DNA of 64,000 nt, taken from an uncultured Gemmiger sp. Lineage in GTDB: Bacteria > Bacillota > Clostridia > Oscillospirales > Ruminococcaceae. The notes beneath the pieces were generated by a model that saw only the letters and a program-made list of their open reading frames with translations, was not told the origin of the DNA and made no database searches. Location of the stretch: contig NZ_CAKTFU010000011.1 in assembly GCF_934561205.1 (NCBI RefSeq), positions 22,775 through 86,774 on the forward strand, given 5' to 3'. The number at the start of each line of letters is the position of its first letter. Within the stretch, counting starts at the first letter, position 1. This document shows positions 17,959 through 26,799 of the stretch, piece after piece. The translations under genes and the position numbers were made by a program.

Positions 17959-18899
17959 TGCTGGAACGTCTGGCCGGTAACACGGCCTTAAAAGCCGAGC
18001 TGGGCGCGGCCCTGCGCGGCGGACGGCTGCCCCATGCCATTTTGCTGGTGGGCGAGCCGGGCTGCGGCGCGGGCTTTGCCGCGCGCTGTTTGGCGGCGGA
18101 CTACCTGTACCCGCAGGGCGGCGCCCACGCCGAGGCCGTTTTGAACGGCACCGACAGCGAGTGCGTCAGCCTGCGCGGCAGCGGCAAAAGCGGGGGTATC
18201 CCCGTGGACGACGTGCGCGCCATGCGGGAAAAGATCCAACATTCGGCGCTGAGCACCGACGCCGCGGGCCGCGTGATGTTTATTTACGGCGCGCAAAACC
18301 TGAACGGCACCCAAGGCTCGGCGGCCAACGCCCTGCTGAAAATTCTGGAGGAGCCGCCCGCCGACGTGCTGTTTTTGCTGACCGCGCCCAGCGCCGCCAC
18401 CGTGCTGCCGACCATTCGCAGCCGATGCGCGGCCTACACAGTCGCGCCCGTCCCCGCCGACGAATGCTGCGCTTTGCTGGGCAGCCGCGGCTTGCCCGCA
18501 CCCTTGGCGCAGGAGCTTTCCTTTTTATATGAGGGGCACATCGGCAAGGCGCTGCAGGTGTTTGCCGACGCCGACACCCGCGCCCTTTTGGCCGACGCCA
18601 AAAAGCTGCTGGGCCACGCCGCGCAGCAGGATACCTACCGCGCCCTGGCACTTTTGACGGGGTACGAGAAAAACCGCGAGGGCTTTGCCGCGCTGCTGTG
18701 GCAACTGGAGCAGCTGTGCAGCGCCGTGCTGCGCCGCCCCGCCTACGGGGCGGACGCCTGCGGGGGGCTGAAACCCGCCGCTGCCGCCGATGCTTTGCAG
18801 GCGGTTTACAGCGCCAAAAAAGACTTGTCCGCCAACGGCAACCTGAAGCTGATTCTGGCGGTTCTGGCGGCGGATCTGGGCAAAGCGGCACACCAATGA
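17958..18899 (+). CDS. holB: DNA polymerase III subunit delta'
   Basis: Clamp-loader subunit; 313 residues, AAA+ fold. The P-loop position GEPGCGAG lacks the Lys needed for ATP hydrolysis, as expected for delta'. ALLKILEEPP (about residue 120) and the SRC motif (about 155) are present, the latter used to stimulate ATPase of the neighbouring subunit. ATG 17958 overlaps the darA stop; a GTG one codon earlier is an alternative. Followed by a 342-bp repeat-filled gap before ricT. Confidence 0.92.
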   Translation: MLERLAGNTALKAELGAALRGGRLPHAILLVGEPGCGAGFAARCLAADYLYPQGGAHAEAVLNGTDSECVSLRGSGKSGGIPVDDVRAMREKIQHSALSTDAAGRVMFIYGAQNLNGTQGSAANALLKILEEPPADVLFLLTAPSAATVLPTIRSRCAAYTVAPVPADECCALLGSRGLPAPLAQELSFLYEGHIGKALQVFADADTRALLADAKKLLGHAAQQDTYRALALLTGYEKNREGFAALLWQLEQLCSAVLRRPAYGADACGGLKPAAAADALQAVYSAKKDLSANGNLKLILAVLAADLGKAAHQ

Positions 18900-18919
18900 G
18901 CTGTCTGACAAAAACTCTT

Positions 18920-19010
18920 GTAGGCACGGCTACTATGCCGCCCGCCGCAGCCGTCCCGATCATGCGGTATAACGGGTAAACTGTACGGGACGCATATATG
19001 CGTCCCCTAC
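18920..19010. repeat. REPIN class 2, copy 1 (91 bp)
   Basis: A degenerate left palindrome beginning GTAGGCACGGC is followed by the spacer GCGGTATAACGGGTAAAC and the inverted palindrome GGGACGCATATATGCGTCCC-CTAC. Same length and spacer family as the copies at 30647-30737 and 54237-54327. Confidence 0.75.
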
Positions 19011-19051
19011 AAACCTGCCGAAAAAGGTGAAGTTTTAGTTTTAACAGACTG

Positions 19052-19153
19052 GTAGGGGCGAGCATTGCTCGCCCGTGCCCGTTTGCCTTGTAAGAAAACC
19101 ACAAAAAATGCGATGCTGCGCCAAATTGGCGGGCGACCGATGGTCGCCCCTAC
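19052..19153. repeat. REPIN class 3, copy 1 (102 bp)
   Basis: GTAGGGGCGAGCATTGCTCGCCCGTG at the left, inverted GGGCGACCGATGGTCGCCC-CTAC at the right. The spacer contains GCCTTGTAAGAAAACC and ATGCTGCGCCAAATTGGC. Related copy at 50283-50387. Confidence 0.8.
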
Positions 19154-19241
19154 ACATACCATAAACCACGCTGCCGCGCCGAACGGCGCGCTATTTCCCG
19201 ATACATCTATCCTATTTCAGATTTGCAAAAAGGAATACCCA

Positions 19242-20081
19242 ATGAAAGTTATCTCTGTTAAATTCAAAGAAAACGGCCGGGCGTACTATTTTGACCCCGG
19301 CGCGTTCACCGTCACCGAGGGCGATTACGTCATCGTGACCACCGCCCGCGGCACCGAATGTGGCGAGGTCGTGCGCGGCCTGCACGAGGTGCCCGGCTTC
19401 TCGCGCGAGGTCAAGCCGGTCATCCGCGTGGCCGACGCCGTGGACGTGCGCCGCATGCGCCAAAACCGCGTGGACGTGCAGCAGGCCTACACCGTGTGTG
19501 AGCAGCGCATCGCCGCGCACAACCTGCAGATGAAACTCGTCGACGCCGAGTACACGCTGGACCGCAGCAAGCTGGTGTTTTACTTTACCGCCGACAACCG
19601 CGTGGATTTCCGCGAGCTGGTCAAGGACCTGGCCGCGCAGTTCCACACCCGCATTGAGCTGCGCCAGATCGGCGTGCGCGACGAAAGCAAGATGCTGGGC
19701 GGGCTGGGCATCTGCGGGCAGCCGTTCTGCTGCAGCCGCTTTTTGAAAAATTTCCAGCCTGTGTCCATCAAAATGGCCAAGGAACAGGGCCTGAGCCTGA
19801 ACCCCGCCAAGATCAGCGGCTCCTGCGGGCGGCTGATGTGCTGCCTTGCCTACGAGCAAAAAAGCTACGAATACCTAAATTCCATCACGCCGCAGGTGGG
19901 CAGCGTGGTGCGCACGCCTGACGGTGAGGGCACCGTCATTGAGGCAAACCCTGTGGCGGGCACGCTGAAAGTGCGTTCCAACGTTGAAATTCTGGCGCCG
20001 CGCGTCTATAAGCTGACCGACTGCGTCTATTTGCGCGGCGGCAAGCGCGCCCCCAAAGCCCCCGACCCCGACATGGATTGA
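19242..20081 (+). CDS. ricT: PSP1-domain protein RicT (YaaT)
   Basis: 279 residues, PSP1 family. In Bacillus RicT is part of the RicAFT/Y-complex that carries 4Fe-4S clusters and affects RNase Y-dependent RNA processing and developmental phosphorelay. Conserved cysteines are visible in CGQPFCCSRFL (about residue 160) and GSCGRLMCCL (about 192). ATG 19242 follows AAAAAGGAA; the frame is open 59 codons upstream but that part runs through repeat DNA. Position after holB matches the Bacillus order. Confidence 0.93.
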   Translation: MKVISVKFKENGRAYYFDPGAFTVTEGDYVIVTTARGTECGEVVRGLHEVPGFSREVKPVIRVADAVDVRRMRQNRVDVQQAYTVCEQRIAAHNLQMKLVDAEYTLDRSKLVFYFTADNRVDFRELVKDLAAQFHTRIELRQIGVRDESKMLGGLGICGQPFCCSRFLKNFQPVSIKMAKEQGLSLNPAKISGSCGRLMCCLAYEQKSYEYLNSITPQVGSVVRTPDGEGTVIEANPVAGTLKVRSNVEILAPRVYKLTDCVYLRGGKRAPKAPDPDMD

Positions 20082-20110
20082 TGCGCGGCAAAAATTCCTG
20101 CCGCGAACAC

Positions 20111-20139
20111 TTGCATCCCCCGCCGTTTTATGATAAAAT
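20111..20139 (+). promoter_or_regulatory. Promoter of the ferredoxin gene
   Basis: TTGCAT (20111-20116), 17 bp, TAAAAT (20134-20139). Gives a leader of about 95 nt before the start codon. Confidence 0.6.
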
Positions 20140-20145
20140 ACTTGT

Positions 20146-20241
20146 AACATAGTGGGCTTGCCCGCCGTGTGCCGTACCGGGAAGCAGCCGTGCAGGGCCG
20201 GTAAGGGTACTTGAATCAGCACGGAGATAAGGAGTATCACG
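20146..20241 (+). promoter_or_regulatory. Folded 5' leader of the ferredoxin gene
   Basis: Nested complementary pairs CCGTG (20165)/CACGG (20220) and TACCGG (20175)/CCGGTA (20198) enclose a GAAGCAGCC loop. Could stabilise or regulate the short mRNA. No known riboswitch recognised. Confidence 0.35.
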
Positions 20242-20409
20242 ATGGCTCATACTGTTTCTAGCGAGTGCGTTGCTTGCGGTGCATGTGTTGACGCTTGCCC
20301 CGTCGGTGCAATCAGCATGGAGGACAAGGCTGTGGTCGACGCTGCTTCCTGTGTCGATTGCGGCGCCTGCGAGGGCGTTTGCCCCACCGGTGCTATTCAG
20401 CCGGAATAA
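20242..20409 (+). CDS. 2[4Fe-4S] ferredoxin, 55 aa
   Basis: Small bacterial ferredoxin, electron carrier for anaerobic oxidoreductases. Two typical cluster motifs are seen: CVACGACVDACP (residues 9-20) and CVDCGACEGVCP (residues 37-48), each the CxxCxxCxxxCP pattern. ATAAGGAG precedes the ATG. Own promoter and strong terminator, so it is a monocistronic gene. Alternating Cys/Gly/Ala codons and a good ribosome site suggest high expression. Confidence 0.96.
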   Translation: MAHTVSSECVACGACVDACPVGAISMEDKAVVDAASCVDCGACEGVCPTGAIQPE

Positions 20410-20424
20410 GCTGACAAAGCATTC

Positions 20425-20454
20425 CCGTGCGGTCGAAAGACCGCACGGTTTTTT
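20425..20454 (+). terminator. Ferredoxin terminator
   Basis: CCGTGCGGTC GAAA GACCGCACGG followed by six T. Confidence 0.9.
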
Positions 20455-20464
20455 GTTTGTACGG

Positions 20465-20503
20465 AAAACCGCGCAATTCCCACGGCGGGAACTGCGCGGT
20501 TTT
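20465..20503 (-). terminator. Terminator of aroD
   Basis: AAAACCGCGCA...TGCGCGGTTTT hairpin just past the aroD stop on the minus strand, facing the ferredoxin terminator. Confidence 0.75.
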
Positions 20504-20514
20504 GTTGTACTTTT

Positions 20515-21255
20515 TTACGTTCTGCCGCTTTTTTGCAGCCAGTCGTACAGCGCGGCGGCGGCAGGCTGGCCGGGCGCACTGGCGGTCCCCAGTGTGCCGA
20601 AGGTCGCACAGCTGCCGAACGCTCCGCCGCAAAAGCGGGTGACTTCGCCCAGTTTGCCCATGCTCATTGTCAGAAAATGGCCGTCGGGGCAGGCGTCGGC
20701 GGCCTGTGCCGTGGCCTGCAAAAGCCGTGCGGCGTCGGCGGCGGTGTGCGGCATGACCGCCAGCTTGGCGATATCCGCCCCCGCGCGCTGCATGGCCAGC
20801 AGCGTTTCGGTCATGGCATCGGTGGCGGGGGTCACATCAAAATGGTGCTCGCTGAAAATGATCCGCACGTTTTTTTCGTGGGCGGCTGCCAGCAGCGCGG
20901 CGCGGTGGGCGGCGGCGGGCAGCCATTCAATGTCCAAAAAGTCCATGCCGCCCGCTTGCAGCAGCTGCAGGCAGGCATCGCGGTAGGCGTCGGGCGTAAA
21001 GGGCGCTTCGCCCCCCTCGGCGGCGGTGCGTATCGTGACGATCAGCGGCTTGTGCAGCGCGGCACGCACCGCACAAAGGGCGTCGGTATAGCTTTCGCGC
21101 GGGAGTGGGTCCAGGCGCAGCTCGGCCAGCTCGGCAAAGGGGCTGGCCTCGGCGGCGGCGGTCTGGGCGCGCAGCGACATTAAATCGCGGGCAAACAGCG
21201 GCACGATGATGCGCGGCCGCGTGGGCGAAAACTCCATATCTCGGACAGTCAGCAT
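20515..21255 (-). CDS. aroD: Type I 3-dehydroquinate dehydratase
   Basis: Third step of the shikimate pathway, 3-dehydroquinate to 3-dehydroshikimate through a Schiff base. 246 residues, TIM barrel. Substrate residues ELRLD at 45-49, catalytic His137 in SEHHFD and Schiff-base Lys164 in AKLAVM, with the 27-residue spacing of the E. coli enzyme. C-terminal TFGTLGTASAPGQ forms the usual Ser/Gln lid. Nine bp downstream of the kinase-like gene, likely the same transcript. Confidence 0.95.
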   Translation of the reverse strand: MLTVRDMEFSPTRPRIIVPLFARDLMSLRAQTAAAEASPFAELAELRLDPLPRESYTDALCAVRAALHKPLIVTIRTAAEGGEAPFTPDAYRDACLQLLQAGGMDFLDIEWLPAAAHRAALLAAAHEKNVRIIFSEHHFDVTPATDAMTETLLAMQRAGADIAKLAVMPHTAADAARLLQATAQAADACPDGHFLTMSMGKLGEVTRFCGGAFGSCATFGTLGTASAPGQPAAAALYDWLQKSGRT

Positions 21256-21264
21256 ACAAACCCC

Positions 21265-21858
21265 TTACTTGATATCCTTCGCCGCCGCCAGCAGCAGCTC
21301 GTAGGCTTTGTCAAAGCCCAGCTTGCCGGTGTTCAGCGTCAGGTCGTAGTTGCGGCTGTCGGCGTACTGCCGCCCGGTGTAGCGGGTGCAATAGTCCTGC
21401 CGGGCGCGGTCCACGGCGACCATATCCTTCTCGATCTGGTCGCGGGTGGCGTCGGGCATCAGCTCCTGCATGTGGCGGATGCAGAAATATTTGTCCGCAT
21501 GTACAAAAACGCGCAGTGTGTGGTCAAATTCGCGCAGGATATAGTCGGCGTTGCGTCCCACAATGACGCAGCTTTCATGCTCGGCCAGCTGGCGGATGGC
21601 TGCCACCTGCGCGTTCCACAGCTCCTCGCTCAACGGGCGGCTGTAAAAGTTGAACAGGCTTTGGGTAAAGCCGAACTCGTGGGGGACGCGCTCGTCCCAT
21701 TGGCGCACCTGCGCGGGGGAGAGGTGCGCGCTGGCCTTGGCGGTTTGCAGAATAATGTCGCGGTCGTAGTATTCAATGCCCAGCTCCTGCGCCAGGCGCC
21801 GCCCCAGCGTGCTGCCCCCGGCACCGAAATCGCGGGCGATGGTGATAATGCGTCGCAT
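21265..21858 (-). CDS. Cytidylate kinase-like family protein
   Basis: 197 residues. The P-loop-like ARDFGAGGSTLGRRLA (residues 8-23) is followed by LGIEYYDRDII, the pattern of the cytidylate-kinase-like (CLK) family found beside diverse genes in Firmicutes. True CMP kinase activity is uncertain because the classical Cmk nucleotide-binding core is shortened. Start at ATG 21858 behind GGGAGGTC; an upstream in-frame Met (21885) lacks a ribosome site. First gene of a short operon with aroD. Confidence 0.8.
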   Translation of the reverse strand: MRRIITIARDFGAGGSTLGRRLAQELGIEYYDRDIILQTAKASAHLSPAQVRQWDERVPHEFGFTQSLFNFYSRPLSEELWNAQVAAIRQLAEHESCVIVGRNADYILREFDHTLRVFVHADKYFCIRHMQELMPDATRDQIEKDMVAVDRARQDYCTRYTGRQYADSRNYDLTLNTGKLGFDKAYELLLAAAKDIK

Positions 21859-21983
21859 AAAATGACCTCCCTTTATAACAGGCAAATAAATTTCTTACCC
21901 CTATTGTAACAAAATCTACGGCAAATGCAAGTGTAGGTGTTCGTCAAATTTCAGCAAATATTGTACAAGTTTCCACAAAAATA

Positions 21984-22012
21984 TAGACAAAGTGTTCAAA
22001 CGATGATACAAT
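21984..22012 (+). promoter_or_regulatory. Promoter of the MFS transporter gene
   Basis: TAGACA (21984-21989), 17 bp, TACAAT (22007-22012), 48 bp before the coding start. Confidence 0.6.
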
Positions 22013-22059
22013 ATAGCCAGTATGGGGCGCAGCGTCCCCGCAAGTAAGGAGAATTTGAA

Positions 22060-23391
22060 GTGAAACTGAACAACCGCCGCACCATTTTGGTGGGTCTGGC
22101 GTTTTTGTCCATCTGTACGTTCTGGCAGATGTACGACAGCGTCATGACCTTGATTTTGACCGACACCTTCAAGCTGAACGAGACCTTCGCCGGTGCCATC
22201 ATGGCGGCGGATAACGTACTGGCGCTGTTTTTGCTGCCGTTTTTTGGTGCGCTGTCCGACAGGACCACCACAAAAATCGGCCGCCGTATGCCGTTTATTG
22301 TGGGCGGCACGGCAGCTGCCGCCATTTTGATGAACCTCATCCCCCTGCTGGACGACCGCTACGCCGCCAACCCCGCGCCGGGCACGCTGGTGCTGTTTAT
22401 TGTGGTGCTGGGTCTGCTGCTGGTTTCCATGGGCACCTACCGTTCGCCGGCGGTCGCCCTAATGCCCGACGTCACCCCCAAGCCGCTGCGCAGCCGCGCC
22501 AACGCCATCATCAACCTGATGGGTGCCGTGGGCGGCATTTTGTACCTGGGCCTGGCGGCGGTGCTGTACCCCGCGTCCAAAACCAAGGGGCTGGCGCACG
22601 TCAGCTACCGCCCGCTGTTCTTTATTGTGTCGATGATCATGGTCACGGCGGTGCTGATTTTGTACCTGACCATCAAGGAACCCAAGCTGCAGGTGGAAAA
22701 CCAAAAGCTGGAGGCGGCGCACCCCGAATGGAACCTTGCCGCCGATGACGGCACCGGCCACGAGGTTTTGCCCGCGCCCGTCAAGCGCAGCCTGACCTTT
22801 TTGCTGATTTCCATCTCGCTGTGGTTTATCGGCTATAATGGCGTTACAACGTGGTTTACCAAGTATGTCGAGGCCGTCATGGGCGAGGGGTTGGGCGGTG
22901 CGTCCACCTGCTTGCTGGTCGCCACGGCGGGCGCGATCGTGTCGTACATTCCCATCGGCGCGCTGGCTGCCAGGATCGGCCGCAAGCGTACCATCCAGTG
23001 CGGCATTGTGCTGCTGGCCACCTGCTTTATGCTGGGCTACCTGCTTACGACGATGTACTCCTCCATCCAGCCCATCATGTATGTGGTGTTTGCGCTGGTG
23101 GGTCTGGCGTGGGCGGCCATCAACGTCAACTCGCTGCCCATGGTCGTGGAGATGTGCCGCGGCAGTGATATCGGCAAGTTTACGGGGTATTATTACACCT
23201 TCTCGATGGCGGCGCAGGTCGTTACGCCCATTGTGGCGGGCAGCCTGATGCGCGCCATTGACTACCGCGTGCTGTTCCCGTATGCCGCGACCTTTGTGGC
23301 ACTGAGCTTTGTGACGATGTGCTTTGTGCGCCACGGCGACACCAAGGCCGAGGCCAAAAAGGGTCTGGAAGCCTTTGAGGACATGGATTGA
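22060..23391 (+). CDS. MFS transporter, SLC45/sucrose-transporter-like
   Basis: 443 residues, 12 predicted transmembrane helices. The MFS loop signature appears as GALSDRTTTKIGRRMPF (about residues 67-83) and repeated as GALAARIGRKRTIQ (about 306), plus the SPAVALMPDVTPKPLRSRAN stretch (about 130-149) typical of proton-coupled sugar transporters of this branch. Substrate is probably a mono- or disaccharide; not provable from sequence. AAGGAG precedes the start (GTG 22060). Stands alone between kinase-like and flippase genes. Confidence 0.85.
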   Translation: MKLNNRRTILVGLAFLSICTFWQMYDSVMTLILTDTFKLNETFAGAIMAADNVLALFLLPFFGALSDRTTTKIGRRMPFIVGGTAAAAILMNLIPLLDDRYAANPAPGTLVLFIVVLGLLLVSMGTYRSPAVALMPDVTPKPLRSRANAIINLMGAVGGILYLGLAAVLYPASKTKGLAHVSYRPLFFIVSMIMVTAVLILYLTIKEPKLQVENQKLEAAHPEWNLAADDGTGHEVLPAPVKRSLTFLLISISLWFIGYNGVTTWFTKYVEAVMGEGLGGASTCLLVATAGAIVSYIPIGALAARIGRKRTIQCGIVLLATCFMLGYLLTTMYSSIQPIMYVVFALVGLAWAAINVNSLPMVVEMCRGSDIGKFTGYYYTFSMAAQVVTPIVAGSLMRAIDYRVLFPYAATFVALSFVTMCFVRHGDTKAEAKKGLEAFEDMD

Positions 23392-23416
23392 TTTTGGGGT
23401 AGGATAGAAAATAAAC

Positions 23417-23444
23417 TAGGGGGGCGGCCGATGGCCGCCCCCTC
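23417..23444. repeat. GGGGGGCGGCC palindrome, left copy
   Basis: GGGGGCGGCC GAT GGCCGCCCCC. The same palindrome recurs at 23670-23697, with REPIN copy 4 between them. Preceded by CTAG, not GTAG. Confidence 0.6.
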
Positions 23445-23477
23445 AGCTTGTAGAAAAAGCCTGTTTCCGGAAGATTT

Positions 23478-23610
23478 GTAGGGATGGGTCTTGACCCATC
23501 CGCACATCTGGCCGCGCGCAGCGCATAAAATCGCGCCGAATGGCGCGCGGTTTTCTCGTTGTGTCGTTCTTTTGGCGAGGCGGCACGGAACGGTCAAGAC
23601 CGTTCCCTAC
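23478..23610. repeat. REPIN class 1, copy 4 (133 bp, reversed)
   Basis: Same orientation as copy 2: GTAGGGATGGGTC first, GGAACGGTC/GACCGTTCC-CTAC last. Lies between the convergent MFS and flippase genes. Confidence 0.85.
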
Positions 23611-23669
23611 AAACCATTCGATAGGTCGCAAATGCTGCATAAAGTCAAAGAAGGTTCTTCGACAGCCTA

Positions 23670-23697
23670 AAGGGGGGCGGCCGATGGCCGCCCCCCC
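23670..23697. repeat. GGGGGGCGGCC palindrome, right copy
   Basis: Same hairpin as 23417-23444, near the 3' end of the minus-strand flippase gene. No T-run, so it is not a standard terminator. Confidence 0.55.
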
Positions 23698-23722
23698 CTG
23701 CGTTTGCTGTACACCCGTTTTG

Positions 23723-25153
23723 TCAGGCTTTCTTTTTGATAAACCGCCCCAGCAGTTTTTCCAGCATACTGAAAATCTCCCGCAGGTTCAGTGCGCAGAC
23801 CGCCGCCGTGATGACAATGACCGGCAGCACCCAATGCTCGACATTGAACATAAACCAGATTTCGCCCAGCACCAGGGCCAGGTTCAAAAGCAGCCACGCA
23901 GGGTGGAAATCCATATCCAGCAAGCCGCGCGTGGAGTAGGCGCGCAGAATAAACACCAGCATCAGGCTGATGAAGCTGGCGGGGGTCACGCCCCAGGGGC
24001 CGAACCACTGAATGAACAGGTAGTTCAAAATCAGGTTGACCACCGCGCCGCACAGCATCGTGACCAGCGAACCGGTGCTGCGCTTGTACACCACATAGAT
24101 GCTGTTCAAAAACTGGTTCAGGCAGGTGCACATGGAGCAGAGCGTCAGGAACGGCACAAAAGTCCATGCCTCGAAGTAGCTGGCCTTGAAGATGCGCATC
24201 ATAGGCTGGCACAGCATAATGATGCCCGCCACGCCGCAGAACATGACGCTGGCGTAAATGCGGAACACCTTGCTGAAAAACACCTGACGGTCGGCTTCCT
24301 CGGTCACGGCGGAAAGCTGCCACGCCTCGTAGAAGATCGTGCCCAGAATGGTGATGACCTGCGGCAGAAAATACCCCGCCGACAACAGCCCCACCCAGTG
24401 GTTGCCGCTGCGGCCTTCGTACCCCTCGCACAGCGCCTGCACAAAAAACATGTCGCTGGCGTTGATGATCCAAAAGCTGATGGACGCGGGGATCATGGGC
24501 AGGCAGTAGCGCAGCATGTCCTTCCACAGCGGCAAATCAAACGATTTAACGTCAAAATATTGGTAGCATTTGCCGGCAAAAAAGACAAACACCATACTGG
24601 TCAGGTCTGCCATGGCGTTGGCCAGCAAAAAGCCGGTGGCGCCCATTTTGAACACCGTCAAAAAAACAAGGTAGTAGATAAGCAAACTGAGCGTTGTCAG
24701 AACACCGTCCAGCGCCACAAGGCGGTTGAGCAGCCGCGAACGGATAAACTGCGTACACAGCGTGCGCAGGCAGCTGGCCAGCACGCAAAGGTACAAAAAC
24801 GGCAGGTATTCGGCGGCGTTGGGTATCAGCCGAACCAGCGGCATGGCCAGCAGCAGCAGGCAGAAGCCGGCGCCGATGGTGGCCGCGCCGTTGACAAAGA
24901 CGCTGTCCTTATTGATCGATTTGTCCAGCCCGAAGCGGATGACCGCATACGCCACGCCCAGGCTGACGACGGGGATCAGCAGGTTGGTGGCCTGCTGCAG
25001 CAGGCTGGAAACGCCCATGATGTCGGGGGTGTCCAGCGCGTAGCTGAGGTAGGGGCGGATAAAAAAGCTGAGCAGCTTGGAGCTGAAGTTGGAAATGGCA
25101 AACAGCAGGGTATTGCTCATCAGCGTTTGATATTTTTTGTGCGAAGATGCCAC
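23723..25153 (-). CDS. Lipopolysaccharide/polysaccharide flippase (Wzx/MATE-like)
   Basis: 476 residues with about 12-14 hydrophobic helices, MVF/oligosaccharide flippase superfamily. Expected to translocate a polyprenyl-linked glycan across the membrane. N-terminal NTLLFAISNFSSKLLSFFIRP (about residues 14-34) is the usual first helix of polysaccharide-biosynthesis exporters. No glycan cluster surrounds it, so the substrate is open. The C-terminus ends in FIKKKA just beside the palindrome block. Confidence 0.85.
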   Translation of the reverse strand: MASSHKKYQTLMSNTLLFAISNFSSKLLSFFIRPYLSYALDTPDIMGVSSLLQQATNLLIPVVSLGVAYAVIRFGLDKSINKDSVFVNGAATIGAGFCLLLLAMPLVRLIPNAAEYLPFLYLCVLASCLRTLCTQFIRSRLLNRLVALDGVLTTLSLLIYYLVFLTVFKMGATGFLLANAMADLTSMVFVFFAGKCYQYFDVKSFDLPLWKDMLRYCLPMIPASISFWIINASDMFFVQALCEGYEGRSGNHWVGLLSAGYFLPQVITILGTIFYEAWQLSAVTEEADRQVFFSKVFRIYASVMFCGVAGIIMLCQPMMRIFKASYFEAWTFVPFLTLCSMCTCLNQFLNSIYVVYKRSTGSLVTMLCGAVVNLILNYLFIQWFGPWGVTPASFISLMLVFILRAYSTRGLLDMDFHPAWLLLNLALVLGEIWFMFNVEHWVLPVIVITAAVCALNLREIFSMLEKLLGRFIKKKA

Positions 25154-25207
25154 GGCAATGCTCCTTTATACATGGTAGGGTGGGGGATGGTTCGGGGAAG
25201 TGTGCCG

Positions 25208-25762
25208 CTACCCCAATTTCAGCAGGCGTTGGCGCTGCTTGTAATCGGGCAGCACGGCGGCCACCGCCGCCCAGAAGGCGGGGCTGTGGTCGGGGTGGGC
25301 GAAGTGGCAAAACTCGTGTACCACAACATATTCCTGCGCGGCAGGGGGCATGACACAAAGCCGCCGCGCAAAGGCCAGTGTGCCGGTTTTCAGGCTGCAG
25401 GAGCCCCAGCGGGTGCTCATGTCGCGCACGGCAATTTTGGGCATCTGCCCGCAGGGGCAGGTGGCCGCAAACTGTGGATAGTATGCGCGGCACAGCGCGG
25501 TCATATGGGCCAGCGCGTCCGCTTTTGGCGGTAATGCGTCGTTTTGCTGCTGTTCGGCAGCGGCGCGGCGGGCGGCGCGGGCCTGTGCGGCGCGCACCCA
25601 ATCGGCGCGCGAGGCCACAAAGGCGTCCACCCATTTTACCGCCAGACGTGTGGGGGCGCTGGCGGCAACCGAGCCGTCCGCCCGCACACGCAGGTTGATG
25701 TTGCGCACCCGCCGCCGCGTCAGCGTGTAGGCGATGCCCGCAGAGACCCGCTGTTCTGCCAT
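25208..25762 (-). CDS. YgjP-like (DUF45) zinc metallopeptidase-type protein
   Basis: 184 residues. The C-terminal half carries the zinc-binding motif VVHEFCHFAHPDHSPAFW (HExxH form HEFCH with a third His), characteristic of the M48-related YgjP/SprT-like family. N-terminal DUF45 strands (RRRVRNINLRVRADGSVAASAP) are conserved. Function of the family is not firmly known. ATG 25762 has an AAAGGGG site; upstream in-frame Mets do not. Followed 54 bp later by the flippase gene on the same strand. Confidence 0.85.
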   Translation of the reverse strand: MAEQRVSAGIAYTLTRRRVRNINLRVRADGSVAASAPTRLAVKWVDAFVASRADWVRAAQARAARRAAAEQQQNDALPPKADALAHMTALCRAYYPQFAATCPCGQMPKIAVRDMSTRWGSCSLKTGTLAFARRLCVMPPAAQEYVVVHEFCHFAHPDHSPAFWAAVAAVLPDYKQRQRLLKLG

Positions 25763-25819
25763 ACAAACCCCTTTCGTTTTGAACATTGTACTCGCTTTTT
25801 TTGCATTATGCAAGCGGAA

Positions 25820-26686
25820 TTATCGCCGCAGGCTCTGCACATACTGGCGCGGGGTCTGGTTGTACTCCGCCTTAAAGGCGCGGTAAAAGTTGGCGTAATC
25901 GCCAAAGCCGCAATACTGGCAAACCTCGTTGGGCAGCACGCCGCCTGCTAAAAGCTGCTTGGCGTTCAGCAGGCGTTTTTGCAAAATATAGCGATGCACC
26001 GTGGTTCCAACCTGCGCGTCGAACTTGCGCAGCAGGTGATATTTGCTGATAAAAAACTTTTCGGCCAAAAGATCCAGCGTCAGCGGCTCGTTGTAGTGCT
26101 GGTTGATGTAGTGCAGCACGGCGTCCACGACCTGGTCGCTGGTGCCCGCGGGGTGGATGTCGGCGCGGTCGGCGGCGGCGCGGTTCAGCCCGACCAGCAG
26201 CTCCATCAGGGCGCCCTGCGCCAGCAAGTCGCTGCCGTAGTCCTGCTGTGCCTTGGCGGCGCACAGGCGTTCGACGGTGCTGCGCAGCTGCGCGCCCGAT
26301 GTGCCCGGCAGACGGATCAGGTTGGTGTGGCCGGGCACGCTGGTGTCAAAGCAGCGGGTCAGGCTGGTGCGCGGGGTGGACAGGCTTTCCAGATAGGAGC
26401 GCCGAATCCACAAAACGATGCGCTCATACGCGTCGGCATCGGTGGCGATGCGCGCCTGATGCAGCTCCAGCGGGCTGATGAGCATCCAGTCGCCGGGGCG
26501 CACGCGGTAGATCTGGTTTTCGACGATGTATTCCACGCGGCCGCGCAGCAGCAGGTAGATCTCGTAAAAATCGTGGTGGTGCAGCTCGACCTCGTTCATA
26601 TAAGCCGAGTGGTAGCGGTAGACCTCATAGTCCGGCGCGATCATCGACTGCCGCGTGGTGTAGGGGTTGAAGTTGGAGGAGGACAT
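25820..26686 (-). CDS. AraC family transcriptional regulator
   Basis: 288 residues. An N-terminal cupin-like sensing domain (about 15-100, with ELHHHDFYEIYLLLRG) and a C-terminal pair of helix-turn-helix motifs (about 190-285, ending CGFGDYANFYRAFKAEYNQTPRQY). Divergent from uxuB-uxuA across a 774-bp repeat-filled gap, so control of glucuronate catabolism is possible but unproven. Confidence 0.92.
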   Translation of the reverse strand: MSSSNFNPYTTRQSMIAPDYEVYRYHSAYMNEVELHHHDFYEIYLLLRGRVEYIVENQIYRVRPGDWMLISPLELHQARIATDADAYERIVLWIRRSYLESLSTPRTSLTRCFDTSVPGHTNLIRLPGTSGAQLRSTVERLCAAKAQQDYGSDLLAQGALMELLVGLNRAAADRADIHPAGTSDQVVDAVLHYINQHYNEPLTLDLLAEKFFISKYHLLRKFDAQVGTTVHRYILQKRLLNAKQLLAGGVLPNEVCQYCGFGDYANFYRAFKAEYNQTPRQYVQSLRR

Positions 26687-26729
26687 AGGACACCTCGTTG
26701 GGAGAGTTGAAAATTGAGAGTGGGAATGA

Positions 26730-26756
26730 GTAGGGGCGGGGCATGCCCCGCCCGCG
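26730..26756 (+). repeat. Single GTAG palindrome (GCGGGGC type)
   Basis: GTAGGGGCGGGGCATGCCCCGCCCGCG, the same palindrome type that bounds the RAYT gene at 43.2-43.8 kb. Confidence 0.75.
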
Positions 26757-26799
26757 ATTTTGCGGTTACAACAGCATAACGGGCAAACGGCATTAGCGG

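Noticed and set aside
20165..20224. Small SRP RNA
   Set aside because: GGAAGCAGCC resembles part of the SRP loop, but the rest of helix 8 is absent and the segment is the leader of the ferredoxin mRNA.
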